From: CAWVWD01 sp965662365
GTDB taxonomy: Bacteria > Bacteroidota > Bacteroidia > Chitinophagales > Saprospiraceae
Assembly: GCA_965662365.1 (NCBI GenBank)
Contig: CBFIHR010000066.1
Location: 1-25,081 of the forward strand
Direction: 5' to 3'
DNA length: 25,081 nucleotides
The notes under the pieces were generated by a model. The model was not told the DNA's origin and ran no database searches. It saw only the letters and a list, made by a program, of their open reading frames with translations. Numbering within the stretch: the first letter of the stretch is position 1; each line of letters starts with the position of its first letter. Below, one piece after another: positions 15,412 to 23,176 of this stretch. Both the position numbers and the translations under genes were made by a program.

Positions 15412-15915
15412 ATGCCTGTTAGAATGCGTTTACAACGCAAGGGACGCAAAAAGTCTCCTTTTTACCACATCGTAGTGGCAGATGCAAGATCTCCTCGTGA
15501 TGGTAAATATATCGAAAGAATCGGTTCTTATAACCCGATGACAGTACCTGCAACAATCGAATTAGACCGTGAAAAGGCTTATTCATGGTTGGAGAATGGT
15601 GCGCAACCTTCTGAAACAATGCGTGCGATCTTACGCTTTAAAGGTGTATTGTATCTTAAGCATTTGATGAAAGGGGTGAAGAAAGGAGCAATGACTCAAG
15701 AAGAGGCAGAAGCAAAGTATGAAACTTTCATCAACTCTAAAGAAGCAAAAATCGAAGCTCGTCGTGAGGCTGCTTTAGAAGAAAAACGTGCAAGATGGGC
15801 AAGAATCAACGGTGTCGCTCCTAAAAAAGTAGCTCCTGTTGAAGAAGCACCTGCTGAAGTTCAAGCAGAACCAGAAGCACCAGCTACTGAAGAAACAACA
15901 GATGCAGCAGAATAA
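15412..15915 (+). CDS. rpsP: Small ribosomal subunit protein bS16 with long C-terminal tail
   Basis: Component of the 30S subunit, binding 16S rRNA early in assembly. The first 80 residues are canonical: MPVRMRLQRKGRKKSPFYHI, then VVADARSPRDGKYIERIGSYNP and the Trp-containing AYSWLENGAQPSETMRAILRFKGV. At 167 residues it is about twice the E. coli length (82). The extension is first helical and basic (KIEARREAALEEKRARWARI, about 121-140), then rich in Ala, Pro, Glu and Val. Long S16 tails are usual in Bacteroidota. It leads into rimM, as in many bacteria, but a strong terminator lies between the two, so rimM probably depends on read-through. Confidence 0.98.
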   Translation: MPVRMRLQRKGRKKSPFYHIVVADARSPRDGKYIERIGSYNPMTVPATIELDREKAYSWLENGAQPSETMRAILRFKGVLYLKHLMKGVKKGAMTQEEAEAKYETFINSKEAKIEARREAALEEKRARWARINGVAPKKVAPVEEAPAEVQAEPEAPATEETTDAAE

Positions 15916-15936
15916 TTTGCTATATCTTTTTTAAGA

Positions 15937-15973
15937 AAAACCCACCTTACGATTCGTAAGCGTGGGTTTTTTT
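15937..15973 (+). terminator. Terminator between rpsP and rimM
   Basis: AAAACCCAC pairs with GTGGGTTTT and, after a single bulged C, CTTAC pairs with GTAAG, around GATTC. A T run to 15973 follows. It lies 22 bp past the rpsP stop codon and would reduce transcription of rimM relative to rpsP. Confidence 0.85.
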
Positions 15974-16055
15974 ATTTACTAAATTGTTACGGCTTCGCTT
16001 ATTGTTTCTCTTTGTTGAATAATAGGCAGAGCGATAACCAGATAATAATCGAACA

Positions 16056-16562
16056 ATGAATTATGTTCAAATTGGCACTTTAGGCAAAACACATGGCTTA
16101 AAAGGCGAGTTAAAATTTAAAATTGAAGAAGAATATATTGATGATTTCAATGAAGTCGATGTATTATTTATTCAAGTAAAAGGACATTATGCCCCTTATT
16201 TTATAGCCTCGATTCGTTCGTCAAGTATTATTAAGTTTGAAGATACAGACACGAAAGAAACGGCGAAGTTACTCCAGAATAAAGCTATTTTTTTAAAGGA
16301 AGAATCGATTACCATCACAGCTGCCGATATTCCTGACGAGTTGATTTTTCAATACTTGAAAGGCTTTAAAATGATAGATGATGAGCTTGGCGACTTAGGC
16401 GAGATACAAGCCGTAGAAGCTTATCCTCAGCAAGAAATGGCGGTTATTAATTATAAAAATAATGAAGTCCTTATTCCGCTAAACGAATTTATCATTTCTG
16501 AAATAGATATTGATAATCAAACGGTTTTAGTAAATTTACCCGAAGGATTATTGGAAATTTGA
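16056..16562 (+). CDS. rimM: Ribosome maturation factor RimM
   Basis: Assists maturation of the 30S head domain and binds S19. The N-terminal RimM domain shows IGTLGKTHGLKGELKFK (6-22), and the C-terminal PRC-barrel domain shows EVLIPLNEFIISEIDIDNQT (about 136-155) and LPEGLLEI at the end. The length of 168 residues is normal. It lies 140 bp downstream of rpsP beyond a terminator. No TAnnTTTG element is evident in the gap, so its expression may rest on read-through. trmD and rplS, common downstream neighbours elsewhere, do not follow. Confidence 0.95.
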   Translation: MNYVQIGTLGKTHGLKGELKFKIEEEYIDDFNEVDVLFIQVKGHYAPYFIASIRSSSIIKFEDTDTKETAKLLQNKAIFLKEESITITAADIPDELIFQYLKGFKMIDDELGDLGEIQAVEAYPQQEMAVINYKNNEVLIPLNEFIISEIDIDNQTVLVNLPEGLLEI

Positions 16563-16566
16563 ACGG

Positions 16567-16693
16567 AGTGATTAGTCGGTTAGTGATTAGTAATTAGTTG
16601 GTTTAGGAGCTATTTCAAGATGGTAAATGAAAAACTTTGATCTAAAAACTAATGGTGAACTATCTGACTAATCATTAATGTACCAATCACTAA
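16567..16693. repeat. Inverted pair of degenerate heptamer tracts (AGTGATT-type)
   Basis: The left tract (16567-16603) reads AGTGATT, AGTCGGTT, AGTGATT, AGTAATT, AGTTGGT. The right tract (16664-16693) contains the reverse complement words ACTAATCATT and CCAATCACTAA. The two tracts can pair as a long imperfect hairpin with a loop of about 60 bases. The tracts almost fill the rimM-GntP spacer: the first unit begins 4 bp after the rimM stop and the last ends one base before the next ATG. Confidence 0.7.
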
Positions 16694-16694
16694 A

Positions 16695-18038
16695 ATGATA
16701 GATTATCAATTACTTGTAGCGGTTTTCGTTGGAATAGTCGTTTTATTAGGGCTTATCTTGGTCGTCCGAATTCAAGCATTTATTTCATTGCTAATAGCGA
16801 GTATTACGGTCGGTTTAGTAGCGGGTTTAGCCCCAATGACGATTATTGAAACGATGCAGCAAGGTATGGGAAATACCTTGGGTTTTGTGGCTTTAGTTGT
16901 CGGTTTAGGGGCAATGTTTGGGGCGATATTAGAACAGTCGGGTGGGGCAGAAGCTTTAGCTAAATATTTGCTCACCAAGTTTGGTGAAAAACGAGCATCT
17001 TGGGCAATGATGTTGACGGGGTTTTTGGTAGCGATTCCAGTATTTTTTGATGTGGCGTTTATTATTTTAGTACCATTGATTTATGCTTTGCAACGTAAAA
17101 CTGGTCAATCCTTGTTGCTTTATGCCATACCGCTTTTAGCAGGTTTAGCGATTACACACGCTTTTATTCCACCGACTCCCGGACCGATTGCCGTTGCTGA
17201 TATTTTGAATGCTGATTTAGGTTGGGTGATTTTATTTGGTGTGATAGCTGGGATTCCTGCGGCTATCGTTGCTGGGCCGATGTTCGCCAACTATATTTCT
17301 AAAAAAATTAAAATTCAAGCCCCAAAACTGGAAGCAAATACAGTCAATATTGATAATTATCCTTCCCCGATGTTGATTCTGTCCATTATTGCGATTCCTA
17401 TTGTTTTGATATTAGCGAATACGTTATTAAACGCTCCATTGATTCCTGCCGAAACTTTATCGAAAGATTTAAAAACTATCGTGTCAATGCTCGGTCATCC
17501 GTTCGTAGCGTTGATTATAGCGAATTTGGTCGCCTGGTATGTTTTAGGAATTCGTCGAGGATATTCTAAAGCACAGCTGCTGGAAATTACAACAAAATCT
17601 ATGGCTCCAGCCGGAATTATTATTTTACTAACAGGGGCAGGAGGTGTTTTCAAACAGATGTTGGTTAATACAGGAACTGGCGAAATGTTAGCCAATTACT
17701 TTGCGAATAATGGTGTGAATTTTTTATTATTTGCCTTCCTTTCGGCAGGGATAATTCGAGTGCTACAAGGGTCGGCAACCGTCGCTATGATAACGGCTGC
17801 AAGTATTACAGCACCCTTATTAACGACTGAAACAACTGAAATCGACAAAGCTTTAATGGTGATTGCGATTGCGGCAGGTGCGTCGATGTTATCGCACGTT
17901 AATGACAGTGGATTCTGGTTGGTAAGCAAATATTTAGGCTTGACCGAAAAACAGACTTTTAGAAGTTGGACGATGATGACGACTTTGTTGGCCGTTGTTG
18001 GTTTTTTGACAGTATTTTTAGTGTCGTTTGTAGTTTGA
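16695..18038 (+). CDS. GntP family permease (gluconate/sugar-acid:H+ symporter)
   Basis: Inner-membrane secondary transporter of 447 residues with about 12 hydrophobic segments. Family hallmarks are GGAEALAKYLLTKFGEKRASW (about 83-103), PVFFDVAFIILVPL (115-128), HAFIPPTPGPIAVADIL (155-171) and, near the C-terminus, GSATVAMITAASITAPLL and SHVNDSGFWLVSKYLGL. Relatives import gluconate, glycerate, idonate or similar hydroxy acids with protons; the sequence alone does not tell the substrate. No sugar-acid kinase or regulator is adjacent. The spacer upstream is filled by an inverted heptamer repeat that ends at the start codon, and no -7 element is visible. Confidence 0.92.
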   Translation: MIDYQLLVAVFVGIVVLLGLILVVRIQAFISLLIASITVGLVAGLAPMTIIETMQQGMGNTLGFVALVVGLGAMFGAILEQSGGAEALAKYLLTKFGEKRASWAMMLTGFLVAIPVFFDVAFIILVPLIYALQRKTGQSLLLYAIPLLAGLAITHAFIPPTPGPIAVADILNADLGWVILFGVIAGIPAAIVAGPMFANYISKKIKIQAPKLEANTVNIDNYPSPMLILSIIAIPIVLILANTLLNAPLIPAETLSKDLKTIVSMLGHPFVALIIANLVAWYVLGIRRGYSKAQLLEITTKSMAPAGIIILLTGAGGVFKQMLVNTGTGEMLANYFANNGVNFLLFAFLSAGIIRVLQGSATVAMITAASITAPLLTTETTEIDKALMVIAIAAGASMLSHVNDSGFWLVSKYLGLTEKQTFRSWTMMTTLLAVVGFLTVFLVSFVV

Positions 18039-18242
18039 TTATGAAGTAATTGGTTACAAATAAAAAGGGCTAAAATATTGAAATTATTTTTTGACAATGC
18101 GAGGCAAAAAATGGAAAGGTAGCCATAGTTGTTATGAGTATTTTTACAGTTTACTCCGATTTTTATCAAAGAAGTAGCATCAAAAAAGAAGTGAAAATTA
18201 GCTGTATTTATTTGCGAACGGTTACTTATAGACGGCAATTTA

Positions 18243-18689
18243 TCACATAAATACATTCAACCATTCTGCTACAATTGTAGGTTTTTCATGGTCTTTTATT
18301 TCAAAAACCAATTGCATTGTTGCTTTTACTTTGACTTCGTCACGCTCAATAGCAGTCAAAGTTGCGGACATTCGAATCTCACTATTCACAGGAATTGGCG
18401 AAATAAAACGGACTTTTTCAAAACCATAATTTAAGCCCAAACGAATCCCTTTCAACTCAATCATTTCCGCTACTAATTTTGGTGCAAACGACAAAATAAA
18501 GAAACCGTGAGCAATCGTAGAGCCAAACGGTGAATGTTTTGCCTTTTCGGTATCGACATGAATCCATTGATTATCTCCTGTCAGTGTGGCAAATTGATCA
18601 ATCATCTCTTGCGTAATTATTTGCCAGTCAGACGTTCCGAGGCTTTCGCCAATATTAGATTCGATGGTGTTTAAGTGTAGCGTTTTCAT
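18243..18689 (-). CDS. MaoC family (R)-hydratase-like dehydratase
   Basis: 148 residues with a hot-dog fold. The hydratase motif is FATLTGDNQWIHVDTEKAK followed by SPFGSTIAHGFFILS. Asp39 and His44 correspond to the catalytic pair of PhaJ/MaoC (R)-specific enoyl hydratases, with the same spacing of five. Family members hydrate enoyl-CoA or enoyl-ACP thioesters, or act on related acyl substrates. The gene is convergent with the GntP gene and divergent from the GPH transporter, so its neighbours say nothing about its pathway. No acyl-CoA genes are nearby. Confidence 0.9.
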   Translation of the reverse strand: MKTLHLNTIESNIGESLGTSDWQIITQEMIDQFATLTGDNQWIHVDTEKAKHSPFGSTIAHGFFILSFAPKLVAEMIELKGIRLGLNYGFEKVRFISPIPVNSEIRMSATLTAIERDEVKVKATMQLVFEIKDHEKPTIVAEWLNVFM

Positions 18690-18936
18690 ATCAAACTGTG
18701 TTGGTGTTTTAACGTATTGAGGTTGTTTCGATGTAATTTAATTGTATTGCTTCGTAAATGTAAAGTTATCAAAAAATTAGAATAGCTTTTAATTTAATTT
18801 TTATAGTTTTACGAACTGAAGATTTTGATGTATTAATGGCAGTTAGCATTTGATTTTAACATCAATTACCGAAGTTTCTTGGGGTTGCTACATTAATATA
18901 TCAGTAAAAGTCATTAACAACCAATAAAACCAAATT

Positions 18937-20358
18937 ATGAGTAACAAATCAAACACAGCACCTTTATCTTTTCTTGAAAAAGTCGGTTATGGAATCGGTG
19001 ATATGGCCTCAAATTTCTACATGGGCTTTTTCAATATTTTCTTATTATATTATTATGTCGATGTTTGGGGAATAGCTCCGGCTGGCGTTGCCACGATGTT
19101 TTTGGTGACAAAAGTGATTGATGCGATTAGTGACCCTACGATGGGAATTATTGCCGATAGAACTGAAACTAAATGGGGGAAATATCGACCATATATTCTG
19201 TGGGTTGCTGTGCCTTATGCTTTGTTAGGCTATTTGTTATTTTTAGGGCCGGATTTGTCACAAACAGGAAAATTGATATTTGCTTATGTGTCGTATTCCT
19301 TGATAATGTTAGCTTACACAGCGATTAATGTGCCTTATTCGGCATTGTTAGCCGTGATTTCGCCAGTGTCCGAAGAACGTACTAAAGCGACACAATATCG
19401 ATTTATTTTTGCCTCTTTAGGAACATTATCCGTCGGTGCTTCGGCAAAACCATTGGTGGATTGGCTCGGTGGCGGTAATGAGTTATTAGGTTTTCGTTTG
19501 ACGATTTTGTTATTCGCCGTTCTAACCATTGCTTTATTTTTGTTCACTTTTTTTTCTACAAAAGAGCGTGTTAAACCCAAAAAGCACGAAACCAGTATTG
19601 CAGAAGATGCAGATGTTTTACTTAAGAATATTTCATGGATAATTTTAGCAATTTGTAGTATTTTGATTGTCGTTGGTTTAGTGATGCGGATTTCGTCTAC
19701 GGCATTTTTTACAAAATACAATATGGCTTACGGTGATGAGAAAATATTGTGGTGGATGGATAGAACATCTCTGATTATCACCATGGGATTTGTTGGTCAA
19801 CTAATCGGTGCATTGATAACGCCTTCTTTACTAAAGTTTGTTGATAAACGTCGGTTGATGATTATTATGAATTTTGTATTTGGAGCGTCTATTTTAGCGA
19901 CTTATTTTGTACCAATTGACCAATACATTCCTACTTTAGTTTTATATGCTATTGGTATTTTTGCCTTTGGTGTTATCATTACGTTGCTTTTCGCAATGTA
20001 CACCGATTGTGCTGAGTACGGCGAATGGCTTTCGGGGCATAATAGTGCAGGTTTGACTGTTTCTGCGTCTATGTTTGCATTGAAATTTGGTTCAGCCGTT
20101 GGTAGTGCAATTCCTGGTTATATTTTAGCTTGGTACGCTTTCGATAAAGATTTGGTACAACAAACGGCTACGACGCTTCAAGGCATTAGTATTTCGTGGA
20201 ACATTGTTCCAGCCATCTTTTTCTTTATCGTAATGGTTTTAATGCTGTTTTATAAATTAGATGGAGAAACGATGGATAGAGTCGAGCGAGATTTATTGGC
20301 AAGACGTGGCGAAAGTACTGGTGGAGATATGGATATGATCGAACACTTGACCAAGTAG
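18937..20358 (+). CDS. MFS transporter of the GPH (glycoside-pentoside-hexuronide:cation) family
   Basis: 473 residues with about 12 membrane helices. The GPH signature is clear: GYGIGDMASNFYMGFFNIFLL (about 17-37), DAISDPTMGIIADRT (62-76) followed by KWGKYRPYILW, and AYTAINVPYSALLAVISPVSEERT (about 125-148), as in MelB, LacS and XynP-type symporters. It imports a sugar or glycoside with Na+ or H+; the substrate cannot be inferred. The C-terminal cytoplasmic tail is short and carries no IIA domain. It stands alone, without glycosidase genes, and ends in a bidirectional terminator shared with pheS. Confidence 0.92.
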   Translation: MSNKSNTAPLSFLEKVGYGIGDMASNFYMGFFNIFLLYYYVDVWGIAPAGVATMFLVTKVIDAISDPTMGIIADRTETKWGKYRPYILWVAVPYALLGYLLFLGPDLSQTGKLIFAYVSYSLIMLAYTAINVPYSALLAVISPVSEERTKATQYRFIFASLGTLSVGASAKPLVDWLGGGNELLGFRLTILLFAVLTIALFLFTFFSTKERVKPKKHETSIAEDADVLLKNISWIILAICSILIVVGLVMRISSTAFFTKYNMAYGDEKILWWMDRTSLIITMGFVGQLIGALITPSLLKFVDKRRLMIIMNFVFGASILATYFVPIDQYIPTLVLYAIGIFAFGVIITLLFAMYTDCAEYGEWLSGHNSAGLTVSASMFALKFGSAVGSAIPGYILAWYAFDKDLVQQTATTLQGISISWNIVPAIFFFIVMVLMLFYKLDGETMDRVERDLLARRGESTGGDMDMIEHLTK

Positions 20359-20401
20359 TACGATAGCTTGAAAATTGACATGTAAAGTTCAAAACCAAAT
20401 A

Positions 20402-20436
20402 AAAAAGCTCCAATGTTTTTAACATTGGAGCTTTTT
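20402..20436. terminator. Bidirectional terminator between the GPH transporter and pheS
   Basis: A perfect 16-bp stem, AAAAAGCTCCAATGTT with AACATTGGAGCTTTTT, around TTT. The A run and T run at the base give a T tail on either strand, so it serves both convergent genes. Confidence 0.92.
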
Positions 20437-20455
20437 ATTGCGAACTGAAAACTGA

Positions 20456-21490
20456 CTACATCGCCGCACTGAACTGCTTCAAAAAGCGAACATCATTTTC
20501 AAACAATAAACGAATATCGCTAATCCGATACGCCAACATCGCTTGACGCTCGATGCCCATTCCGAAAGCAAAACCAGAATATTTCGTTGAGTCAATACCA
20601 CAATTTTCTAAAACTTGCGGATCAACCATACCACAACCCAGAACTTCTAACCAGCCTGTTCCTTTGGTAATTCTGTAATCTGTTTCATCATTTAACCCCC
20701 AATAAACGTCCATTTCGGCACTCGGCTCCGTGAATGGAAAATACGAAGGACGCAAACGAATCTTACTTGCTCCGTACATTTCTTTAGCGAAATAATTTAA
20801 CGTTTGTTTCAAGTCTGCAAAGGATACATTTTCATCAATATACAAACCTTCAACTTGATGAAATTGACAATGTGAACGAGCTGAAACCGTTTCGTTACGA
20901 TAAACTCGGCCAGGTGCGATAATACGAATCGGCGGCTGATTGCGAGTCATCGTTCTGGCTTGAACAGAAGATGTGTGCGTACGCAACAACATTTCTGCAC
21001 TTTGCTGTAAATAGAACGTATCTTGCATATCTCTTGCAGGATGATCTTCTGGCGTATTCATCGCTGTAAAGTTATGCCAATCATCTTCGATTTCTCGCTC
21101 TTCGGCTACCGTAAATCCGATGCGACCAAAAATATCGACAATCTTATTCATCACAATCGACACCGGGTGACGATTGCCCAGAGGCATTGGCTCGGCAGGT
21201 GCCGTTAAGTCTAACTCATTCGCTTGACTTTGCTCATTCGCCATTTCCATTTCTTCTTTCAAAGTCTGAAAAGCAGCTTCACCAGCTTGTTTGATGCTGT
21301 TGACCAATTGTCCATAATCCCTTTTCATTTCATTTGGGATATTTCTCATTTCAGCCATTAAGCCTTTGACCTTGCCCTTTGCTCCGATATATTTTATTCT
21401 AAATTGCTCTAAAGCCTCTGCGTTTTCAGGTTTTGCAGCCTTGATTTCCTCTAAAACTGCTTTCGCTTTCTCAAATATTTCTGTTGCCAT
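20456..21490 (-). CDS. pheS: Phenylalanyl-tRNA synthetase alpha subunit
   Basis: Catalytic alpha subunit of the alpha2-beta2 PheRS, a class II synthetase. The N-terminal 90 residues form the tRNA-binding coiled coil with KYIGAKGKVKGLM (33-45). Motif 2 is spread over LLRTHTSSVQARTM (168-181) and PGRVYRNETVSARSHCQFHQ (193-212). The pocket segment FTEPSAEMDVYW (253-264) and motif 3 GFAFGMGIERQAML (306-319) follow. The length of 344 is normal. The beta subunit gene pheT is not adjacent, which is common in Bacteroidota. Transcription should start from an exact -7 element about 37 bp upstream. Confidence 0.97.
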   Translation of the reverse strand: MATEIFEKAKAVLEEIKAAKPENAEALEQFRIKYIGAKGKVKGLMAEMRNIPNEMKRDYGQLVNSIKQAGEAAFQTLKEEMEMANEQSQANELDLTAPAEPMPLGNRHPVSIVMNKIVDIFGRIGFTVAEEREIEDDWHNFTAMNTPEDHPARDMQDTFYLQQSAEMLLRTHTSSVQARTMTRNQPPIRIIAPGRVYRNETVSARSHCQFHQVEGLYIDENVSFADLKQTLNYFAKEMYGASKIRLRPSYFPFTEPSAEMDVYWGLNDETDYRITKGTGWLEVLGCGMVDPQVLENCGIDSTKYSGFAFGMGIERQAMLAYRISDIRLLFENDVRFLKQFSAAM

Positions 21491-21526
21491 GAATTTCTCT
21501 TTTCAATCTAATTTTCAAACGAATTG

Positions 21527-21534
21527 CAAAAGTA
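21527..21534 (-). promoter_or_regulatory. -7 promoter element of pheS
   Basis: On the minus strand TACTTTTG followed by CAATTCG; exact TAnnTTTG match, 36 bp before the ATG. Confidence 0.7.
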
Positions 21535-21642
21535 AGATTTTTTTGAATAGGAAGTGTAAGGTGTGAAGGGTTAAAGTATTGAGAAGTGTGGTTTCAGGTG
21601 ATAATAACAAGTGATGATTACATTTTTTGATAAGATCGAGAG

Positions 21643-21700
21643 GATTTGATAGGTTTTTTATAATAAAAAAGTACCTGATCAAATCTTGTTAATCTGATCA
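21643..21700. repeat. Imperfect inverted repeat with GATTTGAT/ATCAAATC arms
   Basis: GATTTGAT (21643-21650) pairs with ATCAAATC (21678-21685); GGT with ACC and TTTTTT with AAAAAA continue the stem inside. A further CTGATCAAA follows at about 21694-21702. It lies between the PorP-family gene and pheS. On the minus strand it is not followed by a T run, so a terminator role is doubtful. Confidence 0.55.
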
Positions 21701-21754
21701 AAAATATATGGCTTTCATTCAAACGTAAGTGACGAAAACTTTCCAAAAATTAAT

Positions 21755-22942
21755 TTAAAAAATCGGACAAGATTTTCTATCCTTCATTGGCTTGACGGTT
21801 GTAATTGTGTAAATAAAAGAAAATTCCACACCACCATTTCCGTTGGTCGCATTATTAAAATCTGAAGTATTAAAATCATAACTCACCACAGCGTCCCAGG
21901 TCGGGTAACTTAGGCCAAATGACGTGATCGCTGCGTCATTCATTCTGTACCAAGTACCGACAATCAAGGATTTTTCACGAGCAAAACGTTGGTCTAAATG
22001 ATAGCGAACAGCAGTACCAAATAAGCGTTCTTGTTGGGCTTCCTGCATGGAAAAAATCGCTGCTGGCATTAAATCTATTTTGTCTGCCAATTGTACCGTA
22101 GCGTCTAAGTGTAGATTCCATCGGCGATATTGACGAAAGTCACTGTTTTCAAAAAAAGTCGCTCTCGGCTGATTCAAGTGTAAAACAGACATGCCAAAAT
22201 GAAATTTCATTCGTTTAGAAATTTGAAATAGCCAATTGATGCCAGCACCCAGGTCAACGTAACTATAATTGAAATTAGAAAAATCTTCTCCCGTACTCGC
22301 TGTCGGTATAAATGTGCCGTCAATAAACTGATTATCAAAGGTTAAGGCTGTAATATCAAAGCGACGTTGAGCCACTAAAACCCGAAAACCACCAGAGAGA
22401 AAGTGCATTTTGGAAAGTTGACGAGTGTAAGCGATATTGCCACCAAACTGTGTCGTTTGCATTTTTGCATCGCCTGCAATATCGTAATTTAGGAAAAGCC
22501 CCGCCCCAAAAATATCATTTCCTAATCGGCCATCATTCAAGATTTTTTGGTCGTACGCCAGTGACGATGTTTGGTAAGGAACTGGCACGGAAGCCCACTG
22601 ACTTCGTAGATTTGCTACAAATCGTTTATCTTGATGAAAAAGGCCTGTTAGGGCAGGATTAATATTTTGTGGTGAATTATAAAACTGCGAAAAGTGCAAA
22701 TCTTGAGCATGGACGGAAGAGAATGTAAGAAGGAAAACGATGAGTAGTGAACCCTTCAGTCCTCTCCTTAAAAAGAAGGGAACCTTGACGACAGTACTCG
22801 AATGTTTAATTATTCGTGTAACAAATTTATTATTGATAAAGAGTTTAGATAAATATTCGAGTGTTTCGAATATTCGAGTGTTGTTTCCCTCCTTTTCAAA
22901 GGAGAGCTTAAGGGAGGGGGCAAAAAGTAATTTTTCTCTCAT
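21755..22942 (-). CDS. PorP/SprF family (type IX secretion/gliding-associated) outer-membrane protein with element-disrupted signal peptide
   Basis: 395 residues from the ATG at 22942-22940. The mature part opens with QDLHFSQFYNSPQNINPALT, the PorP/SprF signature, and continues as an outer-membrane beta-barrel (FGGNIAYTRQLSKMHFLSGG, FHFGMSVLHLNQP, GTWYRMNDAAITSFGLSYP). Family members help secrete or anchor type IX cargo such as gliding adhesins. The N-terminus is odd. MREKLLF (1-7) is followed by 57 residues encoded by a palindromic element (8-64), then by SLLIVFLLTFSSVHA (65-79) and Gln80. Without the insert the sequence is a normal signal peptide. In the present state export needs either a signal working 64 residues inside or an alternative start; the only near-cognate start codon I see next to the hydrophobic core is CTG at 22759-22757. 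No ATG, GTG or TTG in frame lies between 22942 and the core. Confidence 0.88.
   Translation of the reverse strand: MREKLLFAPSLKLSFEKEGNNTRIFETLEYLSKLFINNKFVTRIIKHSSTVVKVPFFLRRGLKGSLLIVFLLTFSSVHAQDLHFSQFYNSPQNINPALTGLFHQDKRFVANLRSQWASVPVPYQTSSLAYDQKILNDGRLGNDIFGAGLFLNYDIAGDAKMQTTQFGGNIAYTRQLSKMHFLSGGFRVLVAQRRFDITALTFDNQFIDGTFIPTASTGEDFSNFNYSYVDLGAGINWLFQISKRMKFHFGMSVLHLNQPRATFFENSDFRQYRRWNLHLDATVQLADKIDLMPAAIFSMQEAQQERLFGTAVRYHLDQRFAREKSLIVGTWYRMNDAAITSFGLSYPTWDAVVSYDFNTSDFNNATNGNGGVEFSFIYTITTVKPMKDRKSCPIF
22751..22921. repeat. 171-bp palindromic element inserted in frame in a signal-peptide coding region
   Basis: The outer arms are inverted copies of about 30 bp. On the minus strand, CCCTTAAGCTCTCCTTTGAA is followed by AAGGAGGGA at one end, and TCCCTTCTTTTTAAGGAGAG then GACTGAAGGG at the other. 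Inside them lie a second inverted pair of ACTCGAAT words and a duplicated ACTCGAATATT. The centre (about 22815-22855) is AT-rich. The length is 57 codons without a stop on the coding strand. No transposase is encoded. No target-site duplication is obvious. Confidence 0.8.
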
Positions 22943-22963
22943 AGATTTTTGATTTTTGTCGCC

Positions 22964-22971
22964 TAAAGATA
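22964..22971 (-). promoter_or_regulatory. Possible -7 element of the PorP-family gene
   Basis: TATCTTTA on the minus strand matches TAnnTTTG at seven of eight positions and lies 21 bp upstream of the ATG at 22942. It overlaps a TTG that would otherwise give a start at 22975, and so favours the ATG. Confidence 0.4.
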
Positions 22972-23066
22972 TCAAATTTTCAGTTAGGCTAATATTAAAA
23001 CATCGTCTTTGAAATCTTTACTCGATAAACGAACATTGTATTTCATGAGATTTGTATGGAAATGTT

Positions 23067-23074
23067 TATTTTTG
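23067..23074 (+). promoter_or_regulatory. -7 promoter element of trxA
   Basis: TATTTTTG followed by CAACT is an exact TAnnTTTG match, leaving a leader of about 95 bases. Near the expected transcript start a TAACAG/CTGTTA inverted repeat (23084-23099) with an ATGA loop could form a 5' hairpin. A second, weaker candidate TACTTTTA lies closer, at about 23123-23130. Confidence 0.55.
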
Positions 23075-23176
23075 CAACTATTATAACAGATGACTGTTAC
23101 AATATTGTTTTGACGCCGTCATACTTTTACCTTTCGGGTAATTCATAATTATTATTAATAAATAAAATTCAAAAAA

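Noticed and set aside
17696..18256. 186-codon open frame on the minus strand overlapping the end of the GntP gene
   Set aside because: It lies antisense to a clear permease gene; its composition is that of a mirrored membrane protein and no domain is recognisable.
19335..19721. 128-codon minus-strand frame
   Set aside because: It lies wholly antisense to the GPH transporter and shows no domain.
22943..22975. TTG start for the PorP-family gene
   Set aside because: It overlaps a -7-like element, and the ATG at 22942 recreates a normal signal peptide once the inserted element is removed.
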